NCBI GenBank assembly: GCA_000708835.1 | Contig: DF237625.1 | Span: forward strand, 1 to 40,303 | Reading direction: 5' to 3' | Length of the DNA stretch: 40,303 bases | DNA from: Klebsormidium nitens | Taxonomy: Eukaryota; Streptophyta; Klebsormidiophyceae; Klebsormidiales; Klebsormidiaceae | The notes under the pieces: model-generated | The model's input: the letters and a program-made list of their open reading frames with translations, nothing else | What the model was told of the DNA's origin: nothing | The model's database searches: none | Made by a program: the position numbers and the translations under genes | Shown here: positions 21,845 to 32,800 of the stretch, piece after piece | Numbering within the stretch: position 1 is the first letter of the stretch | Layout of the letters: each line of letters opens with the position of its first letter

Positions 21845-23480
21845 TCAGGCGAGCGCCGGCACCTCAACGCTCGCTTCCACCTTGTCGAAGTCGCACCAGA
21901 ACAGTCTGGAGGGGGACTTGGGGTCGATCCCAATGAAGAACCCGCGCGCGGCCGCGCCCCACTCGTCCTTGGAGATGGCGCCGTTGCCGTCTTCGTCGAT
22001 CGCCTCGAAGCACACCTTGGCGTCGGCCGAGAGGTCGCGCCCCACGCCCTTCTGCATCTTTAGGAACTCCTTCCAGCTCACAACGCCGTCCTGGTCTTCG
22101 TCAAGCAGCTGCGCGCGCACATATACGGAAGATGAATCAGATGTCATGAGAGATTGAGCTTGCTTGGTACTTGTCAAGCAGCTGCATAGACAAGAAACTT
22201 CTCAAATGTCAAGCCAAGATGTGTATGCCGGTTTTTGGCCTAGAGCAGGCTTGGCAACACTGAAGCTTTGCCTTCTTCAGGATTTTGGGCATGGCAGAGC
22301 CAGAGGACTAGGCTCTTTCTTGGGTAAATCATGCCAAGTCCGAAGTTTACTGGCGCCTTTTCACATGACGAGCTGCAAAACAGCAGAATGGAGCTTTCTG
22401 TACAATCGTGACCATTTTCAAACGCAGCAAAGCGACAACGCTCCAAAATTTGAGACCTGAAAGGTTTGACGCACTTACGTTGAACCACCTGTCACTGATC
22501 GTCTTGATATGCTCGACACAACCGGGTTGCAATGTGACCTCCGCCATGTGCTTGATGCTTTCCTTCTTGGTGATTGGGGGACCGTCGGGCATGAGGCCGT
22601 ACCACTCCCAGGCGTGATCCACCCCGGTCTTAAAAGCCTGCACCTCCTCAGGGCTCAGAGGCTTGGAGATCTCCGCAATGGTCCTGTAGAGAGGACAAGA
22701 GCCCAAGCTGTTTGCATTCGAACGTAAACGAAGCATTTTTTGACCCGTGACGACAGCGAGAACAAACACTGAACCTAAGCAGGTGACTTTAGCCTTTTTT
22801 GTTCGAATTGAATCAGCTGATGGAAGTGGTAAGAAAACTTTTAACAAAGGCTGGAATGGGACCACTCTTCAGATTCCGAAGTTGGATGACCTTGAGATTC
22901 AGAATGAGACGTGGGCTCCCACAGGGGATTGCGCTGCCAGGATGATGAGTTTCCTCAGATCCTGCAAGATGTAGGGAGGCAGAAACTGGGTTTTGTTTGG
23001 CTTGCGCAATACATTGTGAGTTTTTGGAAGCGAGAGAGTCGCAAACAAGAGCACTGGGAAGGCCCCTGTCAACAGATCTGCGCCCTCAAGGGAGCGACCT
23101 TGCTAGCTTAGACAGGCCGAAAACATTGTGCTCATGCGTGCCACTAATCAGAGGTCGATTCAACAACATGATGACAGCTGGAAACAACAGATCAGCTGAC
23201 AGTAGCACAAGAAGCCGCAACAAGTTGGCGCCAAACAGCCAGCATTTGACGGTTGGAAGAAGTTGCCTTGATGATGGAATCGGAGCTGGAGACATTCTCA
23301 CCTTGTCACCCAGAGATCCTTGTCGTTCTGACTCAGCTGCCCATTCTGGTCAATGTCAATGTAGTCAAGGAAGTAGGACATCTTCTTGAGCCAGAACTCG
23401 TTTGTCAGGTACACCTCCGCAGGGTAGACCGGGAAGTTGTACGGGTTGCTCGTGTTGGGGGTGACTGTCTGAGGGGCCAT
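21845..23480 (-). CDS. EF-hand calcium-binding protein, sarcoplasmic-calcium-binding-protein-like (3 exons)
   Basis: Exons on the minus strand: 23480-23302, 22683-22479, 22108-21845. They join with matching phases (2, then 0) into 648 nt, 215 residues. Three canonical EF-hand loops are seen: residues 42-53 (DIDQNGQLSQND, Asp rather than Glu at position 12), 131-142 (DEDQDGVVSWKE) and 166-177 (DEDGNGAISKDE). Exon 2 holds a degenerate hand near residues 88-101 (GLMPDGPPITKKE) that lacks calcium ligands. The pattern of four hands with a broken second one, the total length, and the aromatic helix before the first loop recall sarcoplasmic calcium-binding proteins and calexcitins rather than plant calmodulin or CBL proteins; this assignment is inference. 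Such proteins are soluble calcium buffers or sensors. I chose the ATG at 23480 because the probable upstream 5' UTR reads into a stop in frame. The gene lies between the two convergent reductase copies, with no evident functional link. Confidence 0.82.
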
Positions 23481-23510
23481 TTCTGCAGATCTGGAAGATC
23501 AGCCGGAAAC

Positions 23511-23635
23511 CTGCGACAAGAAGAGAAGAATCAACATTTTGATGTGAGAGGTTCAATAGGAACAGCTGGAGCCAATGAGCTGGATTTTTGAGTTTCTGCA
23601 CCCCTACACAAGAGAACAGAGGCGTGCTTGCTTAC
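23511..23635 (-). other. Possible 5' UTR intron of the EF-hand gene
   Basis: On the minus strand a good donor (CCCC|GTAAGC, at 23635) and a good acceptor (TTGTCGCAG, ending at 23511) lie 30-155 bases upstream of the ATG. Splicing them gives a leader that reads into a stop before the ATG in the frame of an upstream ATG, so this would be untranslated. Transcript data would be needed to confirm it. Confidence 0.35.
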
Positions 23636-24353
23636 GGGGAACTTTTTGGATCTTCCGTCGACGAGTCCCTGGAAGTTAGGACCAGCAGGTATGATCTGGA
23701 AGTTGCAAATGGGGCGCACACACTCTGGGTTAAGTTCAAAGCATTATTGCAGCCCACTTTTGAGGACCCTCTGAAAAGTGTTCTCCGAGCATTTCAGAAA
23801 GCTGCACTGTCTTCTAAGCGACTGTTTGGCTCCATCCTTGGGAAGGTAAAAATCTGCTTTCTGGGCTACATTCATGATACTGCAGAAGAGCAAACAAAAT
23901 TCTGAAGGAACCGGGAGCACAAATCCAAAATTACTAATTCATTTCATGCTCAAATATGGGGATTACTAATGCAGAACTCATAAAGGGTCACTAGAAGTTG
24001 GGGCACAGCATACTGACAATCAGATCACATGCTGTCAGGCCATGGCATTGACTGTCCTTCAAACCATGTCAAAGCAGAAGCACACGCAATATGAAACACT
24101 GAAGTCCCGGCTCCAAGAGCGAAAACAACTCACCTTTAGCTCTGTCTGCGACTTTTTCAGGAGGACAGATTGCTACTTGCGTGTTGGTCGACCCCGGAAC
24201 AGATCAAGCTGCAGACCAACACGCTGGCTCGCAAAGAACGGCTAAGTAACTTAACCTTAACCAAATTGTTGGAGTGCTTCAACTCTCTGGAAGCTCTGCT
24301 CCGGTTTGAGCTTGAACTACCGGTATTACAACTGGTGAGTTCAACGCGAAGCA

Positions 24354-24361
24354 ATTATATA
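24354..24361 (-). promoter_or_regulatory. TATA-like element upstream of the EF-hand gene
   Basis: TATATAAT on the minus strand, about 880 bp upstream of the ATG. This distance would require the 5' UTR intron proposed above or a long leader. It is the only clear TATA-like string in this flank that I noticed. Confidence 0.2.
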
Positions 24362-24733
24362 TTTGGTAGCACTGTTTCCCCAGCTGCCGGTTGATACCAG
24401 CGCATGGGAACCACAGTACCACAGGTTCAAAAAGAGTCAGCTGGTGCTGATCCGGGCGCTAGCTAGCAGCTCTTACGTGGCCGAATCCTAGTATCCAAAT
24501 GGCTGGTCGGTGGCCAAGGCTACTGATATTTTGAGGTACATACGGTTGTGTGCTTGGCTGAGCCTGAGTAGGTACGTGAGGATACCGAGAATCTAACTAT
24601 GTAACGGCCCATGATAACAGCGGGGAGCGCTCAGCGCACCCTTCCGGGTACGTCACACAAATCATAATGTGACCACTGTGCGTATGGAGTCATGTCAGTA
24701 CGTGCGGTAGTGTCACGGCGACTCACGGGTGTA

Positions 24734-24775
24734 GCTACTTGCACCATATATCCCGCTACTTGCACCATATATCCC
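24734..24775 (+). repeat. 21-bp perfect tandem duplication
   Basis: The unit begins GCTACTTGCACC and ends ATATATCCC. It occurs at 24734-24754 and again at 24755-24775 with no difference. It is a small recent duplication in intergenic DNA. Confidence 0.9.
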
Positions 24776-24937
24776 GTCACAGGTTGCTTTAATTGATGGA
24801 TCAAGGATTCTGCCGGCCATACCCTATCTCTACATGTGTTCTCCCGGCCCCCACGTCAGCCGATGAACATGACATGCAGGTAACAGGAGGTTCACACTTT
24901 CTTTCGCGCCGCAGCCCGCTCCCCGCTGTGAGACCTT

Positions 24938-24959
24938 CCCCGGGCCCCGGCCCCCGGGG
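24938..24959. repeat. GC-rich palindromic module
   Basis: CCCCGGGCCCCGGCCCCCGGGG is nearly self-complementary. Similar modules occur at 415-441, about 5020-5066, 25380-25439 and 25456-25469, all outside genes. They may be parts of a dispersed repeat family. Confidence 0.6.
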
Positions 24960-25425
24960 CAGCGATTCTAGCAATTTTTACCCTGGGGCGCCTCCTTCGC
25001 CCCGGCCTTTGCCCGGGGCCGCCCCGGCCACCTCTTGGGGCTCCCAGGTCAAAGCGGCTATTTTCCGATATTTGTTTTTCCCAGTTTGAATAGGCTTTGC
25101 GCCTAGTTTATTTGCTCTTATGCAGCGGAACATATGATTAATAGGTAAGTCTTCTCGTAAAATGTCTATATCCGGCCATGTGATGAGAATTCTATTTGCC
25201 AAGTCTGTGAGGCCGTGCGAAACTCCACTCTTAATGCTAGGGGGGAACAACAGGGGCCAGTTCTCGGTTCCGAAATCTCGAGAACTATCGGATCGAAGAT
25301 GAATTACGAGAGATTTTTGGGAAAAGAGGGCATAATGTGCCCAGATCCATCCATTCTCGGACAAATCAGTATGATTTTGCCCCGGGGCGCTATGCGCCCC
25401 AAAGTGCGCCCCGTCAGAAACGCTG

Positions 25426-25469
25426 CCCCGGGGCCCTGAGCGACCTTTCCAAGTTCCCCGGGGCCCTGA
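25426..25469 (+). repeat. Pair of CCCCGGGGCCCTGA direct repeats
   Basis: The 14-mer CCCCGGGGCCCTGA occurs at 25426-25439 and 25456-25469, 30 bp apart. It contains the palindrome CCCCGGGG. It belongs with the other GC-rich modules in the intergenic stretches. Confidence 0.75.
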
Positions 25470-25755
25470 ACCCAGATTTAACGGTCCATTTCAATTTCTT
25501 TCAACAACGGATCATATCGTACGTACTGCGGACCGTTGCCGAGATCCCCGGCATTCAGTGGCCTGTGCAGTATGACGTAACATGGTGAACAAATCCACGT
25601 CACATGATGCAGATCACAAATCGCCAAAGATCGACCATCCCGGCCCGGCGTACGGACAGTCGCCAAGGCCGTCAAACGGTCACTGGCATACACTCTACAG
25701 TCACCGTATACTGGTACCTAGCTGAGCCGAAACATACGCCGACTCAAGTTTGCAA

Positions 25756-25831
25756 GGATTCGAACTCGCTGTACCTGCTTCAGCCCGTCGCACCGCGGTG
25801 AGCGCTTTCCGAGGGCGCATCAATTGCACTA
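25756..25831 (-). other. tRNA-like relic with A-box and B-box motifs
   Basis: On the minus strand TAGTGCAATTGATGCG (25831-25816) resembles an RNA polymerase III A-box, and AGTTCGAATCC (25766-25756) is close to the B-box consensus; they start about 65 bp apart. A GTGC/GCGC D-stem can be drawn, and GCGAG/CTTGC pairs around an oversized T-loop. The acceptor stem does not pair and no normal anticodon arm fits the spacing. It is not a functional tRNA; a decayed tRNA or a tRNA-derived SINE head is possible. Confidence 0.25.
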
Positions 25832-26848
25832 CCGTCTGTAATTTGCTGTGTTTGACGAACGTATTAAACCACTGGTTTGACATCCACGAATCGTAGTTTG
25901 AGAGATCCGATGATCAGATGCCCATGTGATGACATAATCGACGCGGGCCGTCAACATCCAATCACTCACTTTTACGAGGAACGTTGACCATGTTAAGTAA
26001 ATAGGATCAGCTTGCGGAGGACGTCAGCAGTTCTGGGACAGCCAAAGCAACTTTATTTACTCCACACAACATTTTTGCAAGCTTGAAGATCCCCTTCCGG
26101 CTAGACTTCGAGATGTTCTTCTGTCAAATCTTCTTTTTCCAGTCTTCAAGTACTAACTTCCAAGGACCCTCTTCGAGTCGCATCTTTCAGAACACTGCGA
26201 GACAGCCAAATTCTTGTCCACTTCAAATTTTGCTGCTACCCTTGCTTATACGGCGAGTCTAGAACATAGTAGGTGCAAGACAGAAACCCCACCGACACGG
26301 ATTATCGACAAGGACTAAGAAACTCCCCCAGCCTGGCCTTTTCTCCTACCCATCCACACACCCAGGTTTGTACACAAATACGCATCTTCTTAGCAAGAAG
26401 CAATCTACCCTTTACTTTGGCTACTACTTCTAACCCTCCGATCTAACAGATGAACGATTCAGCTGATCCTCCCATATCGTCCGGCCTCACGCGTTACTTC
26501 GTTTCAGCTAGCAAAACACTTCCGTCTTGAGCCTTGTTGAGCCGCCATAGCGCCATCTCCATGCTCGTGACTGCAAAAACACGACCAAATCAACATTTGA
26601 ATGCGGGTAAACGATCCCGGGTCGAAGTCCTCAGGTTAGATCCTCAGAAGTCCTTGTAACAAGGATCCACGGCGACCGAAGTTTTCTCATCAAAGGTCCG
26701 AAGCAAGCGAGTATGCACGATTGCAGGGCTCACAAGCAGGGTTCGCCGACAGACACGAATGAGGTTAGACACGGACAGCCTTATAAACGAGTCAAGAAAT
26801 TATCAAGTGAAAGAGCCACGACTAGGCAAGGCCAAGCTTACAGCTTTG

Positions 26849-29800
26849 TCACGCAACCGCTCGCAAGAGTAGCTTCACTTTATCGGCACCCAGGAGCGTC
26901 GGCAATCTGGCTCCCGCCATCTGCACGAGAACGTTCTCGAAGTTTGAGAGTGCTCAGATCATCTCAGACCTGATCGCGAGTGCACAATTACTTCGTCGCA
27001 TCTTCTCTTGATGGACCATCAACAAACGCACGGCCAACTTGTCTCCATCTCCGTATATTGAAATGGTTTGGGCATGTATGTCCTATGGCTGCTTACGAAG
27101 CCCCAGACTGAAAAAGGCTTTGGAACGTGGAGGGATTCCCCGGAACGTGCGAAGGGCGACTCGGAGTGCCCGGCAGCCCATCGCAGCGCTTGGACAGATT
27201 GCCGTGCCGGGTTAGCTTGCGGCTAGGCCGGTCAAACAAGTTCTTTGCGTCTATTTTGTTTGCCAAAGAGAACTTTTCAGGCGGCGAGGTACATCAGATA
27301 CACAAGCTAGACCTGTACGTTAACGTGCGCGCCTGAGACCTCAGGACGAGGGACCCACCTCTAGTTCGTGGCGCGTACGTTCCGTCGCAAAGCTGGGGAA
27401 CTGCCTTTCAGGGATTCCCTGTAAAAGATGTCAGAATCGAACTGAGCCCTCTTCTTCACCCTGGCTGTAATATGCAAGGCTTGATGTTGGCCCGCTCGGC
27501 CCATCAGACCAGCTACTGGATGGCTCAACGTTGGCCTGTTGATTACAGCAAGTTTTGTCGAAGTCAAATTCAATGGCTGCAGCAAACAGAAGACTGCTGC
27601 GTTCACAATGGCTTGCATCGGCTTTGCACATCTTTGATACCACTAAGATTCTTCGCGAACCGAGATACAAATTTTCTGCAGTCGTACTCCCTTGGGTTCT
27701 AGCTGGAAATTCTAGCTCTTGTTGTTATCTATGAACGCATTTGAAAAACTGCATTCCCGAGACTCGATCGTGATTGGCCTGGTCTTTGCGGGAAAGAAGA
27801 ATTGGCCATGCCTTGAGAAGGAACGACGTACGCAGCCAGAGGGATGGTCCGGTAACGTCGTCTCGAAGCGACGCAAGCGTTACGCCTCACCTCCAGCAGG
27901 GGTATCAGCGGCAGGAACTGCGTGAACTTGCGATCCGTCTCCGCTGCCTTTCGGACGTCCGCAGCCCACTTAGCCACTGAGGAGACGGTCTCGAAGGGAA
28001 GCCCGCTGCAGTGCATCGCCTGTCTAGGACACGAAAGACACTCGTGAGCTAGTCGAGGAAAAGGGCGACTTATCGTTGAAGCGAGAAAAAAGCCGTATAA
28101 CGTTGAGGCAAGCATACTGAAATGCGAAGCACAGTTGACAGAGACTAGAGTCTCTTGCGCAGAACGGAGGTACAACCGACTGACTTCTGCCAGTTTTTGA
28201 GCAGCGCAATGAGCCGAATCTTCTATGAAAGGCAGGTGGCAGCTGGAGGCCCCGAGAACTCTGATCGGTAGCTTAAAGGAGAGCAAACGTTGCACTGCAA
28301 CTCTCTTACAGCAGGTTTGCATCGGCTTTTCGAAATGAAGGGCTGTGAAGCCGACCATTGGCCCTTATGGCAGACAGCTCAATAATCGTGCAGCACTCTA
28401 GCAGAGCGCGGCCCCAGAAAGGATTCCTCCAAAGAGAAAGGCCATTTCTATCTTTAACACCCATAACTAACAAGTTTGAGCAAGGAAGACGAAACGCGAA
28501 TCAAGTAGAATCTTTGGGCGCTTGGCCGGTGTGGTTCTGATCGTAAACGTGACCAGAGAGGTTTTCCCTCAAACCCCTTCCCACTCAGCATAGCTGACCA
28601 GTATGCGATCACTAATCCGCTGAGGTGTAAGGAAGAATCACTGAAACCTAAGCCCCTGAAACTGTACGAGTCAAATAAGTTTCAACCTCAGAGCCGTGTC
28701 TCACCTAATAGATGTCGTCCCAGCTCTGAGGCGCAAACGGAATCAGGTGGTAGACAGGGAGCTCGTCAGAAGTCTCAGACCTGGAAGAACACATTTCCGC
28801 CCACGATTAGCCACATTTCTACCGTTACGACCGTTCCAGTCGCTGTGATTCGAGCCGACAGATTACAAATAGAAGCAAATCAGTAAGGGGGAAGGCCTAA
28901 GGTGCCATGGACGGCAAGCCGGCCTCGGACGATTCCCATCTCACAAGAATTCTACTGAGGCTGCGCAAGGATGTCTAGCGGAAACGAGGCACAAAAGCTA
29001 CTGTAGGCACTTTCCACCAAGAAAGTGCTTCTAGCATCTTTCCGTCGGTCTTCTGATTTTCGATCCGTTCCAGCCGACCCGCAACGCTTTGTTCGCGTCT
29101 GCCTTTAGGAAGCAGCGAACATCCGTAGCTTGCTCAACTCCTTACACCTGCGTTTAGCATGCGCTCCATAATCTCGTTCGACGGGGAAGCGAAACCGGAA
29201 ACTCTGCATCATCGGGAAGATTTTACAGTAAAAAGGGACTGATCGCGCAAGGGCGGTTCTCACCGAGCGGGGCGGAGGGCGAGGGTAGCCAAAGTCGGCG
29301 CAATATGGTCGACGGGGATGCCCATCCACGCACCGGGTCCCAGGCGAGGAAGCTGCAGATAAGATATGCTTGTAGAACACCGTTCTCAGCCGCATTCTTT
29401 GGTTAGGTGCACGAAAGTGAAGCTTGATGAACCTTCATTCAAAAGGCAATTCTTCTCAAAGGGCTGCTGCGATCATGATTCGCCTGGACGGAGCAAAGGC
29501 AGCAAAAGTCCTCCGCAAGTCCTGGTTTCAGAGACTACGATATTCAGAAACGGACGCCAGAGGTTTTGGAGCTCAGGTATGATGCACCATATTACGACAG
29601 TCAAGCTCATGGGACGGGAGCATATGCAGCACCTGATTTGACCGCGTCAAACGCTGAAGGTGGATCCACCATCATACTTAGTCCCTCCTCGGCCACACAA
29701 GTCTCCCTTCGAACAACGCCGTGACCTTTTCATCACAAGAAGGTTCAGAAGCATCACAAACAGCGGGACCCGGCTCACCTTTTTGAACGTTTTCGCCGCC

Positions 29801-32800
29801 CGAATTAGCCACGTGAACAGGTTGTCGGCGGAACCTGCACCCTCGTTTTCGGTGGAACCCACCACTAACCCAATCCGGTATATGAAGAGGGGGACGCTGG
29901 TGCCCTGCGCCGCGGCCGCAAGCGCCAGCTCCGCTTTCCGCTGCAACAACGGAACTGCGTCAGGCTGCGTCATCTCCAAATGCAGATCGTTACATGATCA
30001 GGCCATTCGTTCGTTCATGCAGCTTTGTCTTGTTCCTGTTGTGAATCTGACGTCCTCATGTTTTTCTGTCACGATTCCAACTTAGGAACGAGATGAAGCA
30101 GGCAGTACGCTTCCGAGCCATTGACATGCGGTCAGGGCGTGAGCCCCCACAAAGACGCCCCCGAGGACCAACCGTAAGAATCAATGTGGCATCTGCTGAA
30201 ACGATGTGACTGACATACTAGACGAGTCCCCCGTTCACGTCACAGCACTTAAATTCCTCTTACCTTGGTTAGCGCGTAACCCATTTGGTTTGATCCATGC
30301 TGCTCGACGAATTCGACTGCCTCTGGCATTACCCGCGCTTCTGCGTTCTTCTCAGTAGGTTCCAGCAGAAAGGCCACCGACACGCTGAGACGAAAGCAGA
30401 ACCGGCTGAGTCAAGTTTTTTACGGCGCTTTCTCGTCGTTCAGACACACTTACGTTCTTCTGAGGAACAATTTAAAGAATGTTAACGTCGACGGGACTTG
30501 GAAATGCACGTGGCCAGGTGCGCTAAAATAGAGGCAGGGGAGCGTCCCCATTTTACTAAGCTGTTAACTATGCACCGGGCTAGAACAAACAGAATATCGA
30601 TTACCGTTGCGGAGTCAGAAGAGACTGAACGAAGAGATCAGGGTGACGGAGATTCATCGACGTTGAAGGCAATGGACAAGGTCAAGAGGCAGAGCACCTG
30701 TTTACCTGGATGTGAACTGGAAGGGTTTTGGCGGTCCCACCCCTTGAAGGGCGAAGCGAACAATCTCTTGCAGGCTGCAAGTACAGGTACAGCTGTCAGC
30801 CCCTCGTACGAAACTCTACCAACAATCAATAACACAGCAGCGGACTTGCAGTGTAAACGTATTTGGCTTTTATGACCCCCAACTTAGATGTTAACTTTCC
30901 CAGACCCAAGGTGCTACCGTTCCTCGGATCCCGGAAGCAGCTATCTGTACACAAGCCGAACGTTTGAGTCTGCTGAGAGCCAAATTCTCTGCGCCGCACC
31001 TTTTCACATTGGCCTCCGCGAGCTTCTCGTACTCTGCGGTCAGGTGCACGGCTGCCCCGCAGTGGATTACGGTGTGAACGCGCTCTCCCCAGAAGCGCCA
31101 CTGGTCGGAAGTCATCCCCAGGAGCGGCTGCTGCCGGTCGCCCAGCACAACGACCACCCGGGCGCTGTCGAACCTGGAGGACAAGCACTTACTTTTCTTG
31201 CTTATCGAACCGCTGTTTTCCTTCTTTTTGTAAGTACCACAGAAAAGCCAAGGCTTTGGAACTTGAAGTTGTCTGCTGGCCTTTTGACCGTGTTGAGTTC
31301 AAAACGTTCGCGTTCTAAGATAGAAAGAGATTGAAGGCCGTGCCTGTGTAAACGAGCAGCTGAAGCCACCCTGTGAATTGCACTGCAGCTTCAGAATAGG
31401 GATCTCTTCGCTTTTGATATGCATTTCTGCTGAACCCGGTAACACGGATTTGCGAAATCGAAGAACGATTTGAAGAGTTTAAAGTAGCCAAAAATTTCAG
31501 GTACTTCGCCTGGTCTCGGCTTCCACTCTCGATTCGCGGATTGTTTGAAAAGCTTCTGAAGACAGTGCATTCAGTAGACACCAGCAAGCCTAGCGCAGGT
31601 TTCGGTTCGACTTCCGTTCTCCTTCCGGATCCTCACCGGGTGCCGGATTCCCGCCCCTTGCTCGTCCGCAGTAGAGCTTGCTGCAGCCGGGACTGGCAGG
31701 CGGCGACCGAGGGCCCCCAAACCAGGCACACCACGGTCGCCACCTCGTCTGCTGGGCGGCTCAAGAGATCCTGCAGGGCTCGAGGTTTTGAGGTTTTTGA
31801 GCGTTTAGAGTATAGGCCTATGAAAAATTCGAGGACCGCATTAAATTCGAGGACAGCATTCGCGATTTCTGGATAAACAGCCGTTCGCTGGGCTAGTCGC
31901 TTCATAGGAAGCGAACGGACACTGAGAGGTTCGCTCGAAATGCTTGATAAGCTGTGGATTATGCACGTCCATTCAAGAAAAGACCGCACGCGTGTGCAGT
32001 GCCATTAGAGGGCTGATAGAAAGCCATTCTTGAGCTCCACGATTGCGGCAACGTTTTTGCTGGCCCGCTCTGCCTTTCGGTCGCTCCTCAACTCACTTGT
32101 AATACGTGCGAGCCGATGAACCCAGTAGCGCCCGTCAGAAGGATAACGGTGCCCTTGACCTCAGACAGGCCGTCCGAAATGTGGTTCGGGAGAGTACCAG
32201 GGACCTGCGCACAGCAAGGCTGGGGCTTATTTCAACTTTCGCTTCGTTTCCAAAAAGAAAGCAACGCAAAAACGGGGAGGTTCAGAAAGACTGAAAAACG
32301 TCACACGAAAGAAACGAGCGCCGTATTTTCATCCCGCATGTGCTCAATCATGCAAGAAGGAGAACCATCAAGATATGTCAGGCTTCTCTCCGACTCGAGG
32401 TGAAATGGTTAGCGCACATGGAGCATGTCGGCGTCAGCGATTGAGAAGCAAGAAGAGAGCGGAAGTACTGGGCCGACGAATGTAAGAGCCCTCGAGTTCG
32501 CTCACTTGGTTGCGAACTCTACCTTCGCAAAATCTTCAACTTTCAACGCTACTTGTGATATCTAACATTGATCTTACGAGGCGGCCCGGAAAAGCTACTT
32601 GTGATATCTAACATTGATCTTACGAGGCGGCCCGGAAAGTTCACTTGCTATGAAGAGAACTTCGGTGGTTCACTCAAGAATCTTTCTAGCGAAAGGATGT
32701 AACTTCAATCTCTGAAAAGGATCTTTCTGTAAGGAACATCTATCTTACGTCAGGACAACATCAGCTTGCTCGCTTGAGGCGGATACTCTCACCGGTCCGT

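Larger units (their letters stand above)
23481..26848. other. Intergenic region upstream of the EF-hand gene and downstream of the minus-strand reductase copy
   Basis: No protein gene can be supported in this 3.4 kb. The left part (to about 24.4 kb) probably carries the 5' UTR and promoter of the EF-hand gene. The middle (24.7-25.5 kb) has a 21-bp tandem duplication and GC-rich palindromic modules. Around 25.75-25.83 kb there is a tRNA-like A-box/B-box pair on the minus strand. From about 26.0 kb to 26.85 kb I see only the presumed 3' flank of the reductase paralogue. Confidence 0.5.

Noticed and set aside
22347-22865. 172-codon open frame on the minus strand
   Set aside because: Its middle is the real exon 2 of the EF-hand gene (22683-22479); the flanking parts are intron sequence with good splice sites at both ends.
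22890-22985. Possible extra EF-hand exon after an ATCTTGCAG acceptor (reading DLRKLIILAAQ)
   Set aside because: Exon 1 and the exon at 22683 already join in matching phase, and this segment has no EF-hand features and no clear donor.
25701-25883. A functional tRNA gene on the minus strand
   Set aside because: A-box and B-box are present but the acceptor stem does not pair, the T-loop is one base too long, and no anticodon arm of normal geometry fits. Kept only as a tRNA-like relic.
28207-28358. N-terminal extension of the long minus-strand frame at 27729-28358
   Set aside because: Only 28019-27891 matches exon 25 of the other copy; the rest is intron that happens to be open.
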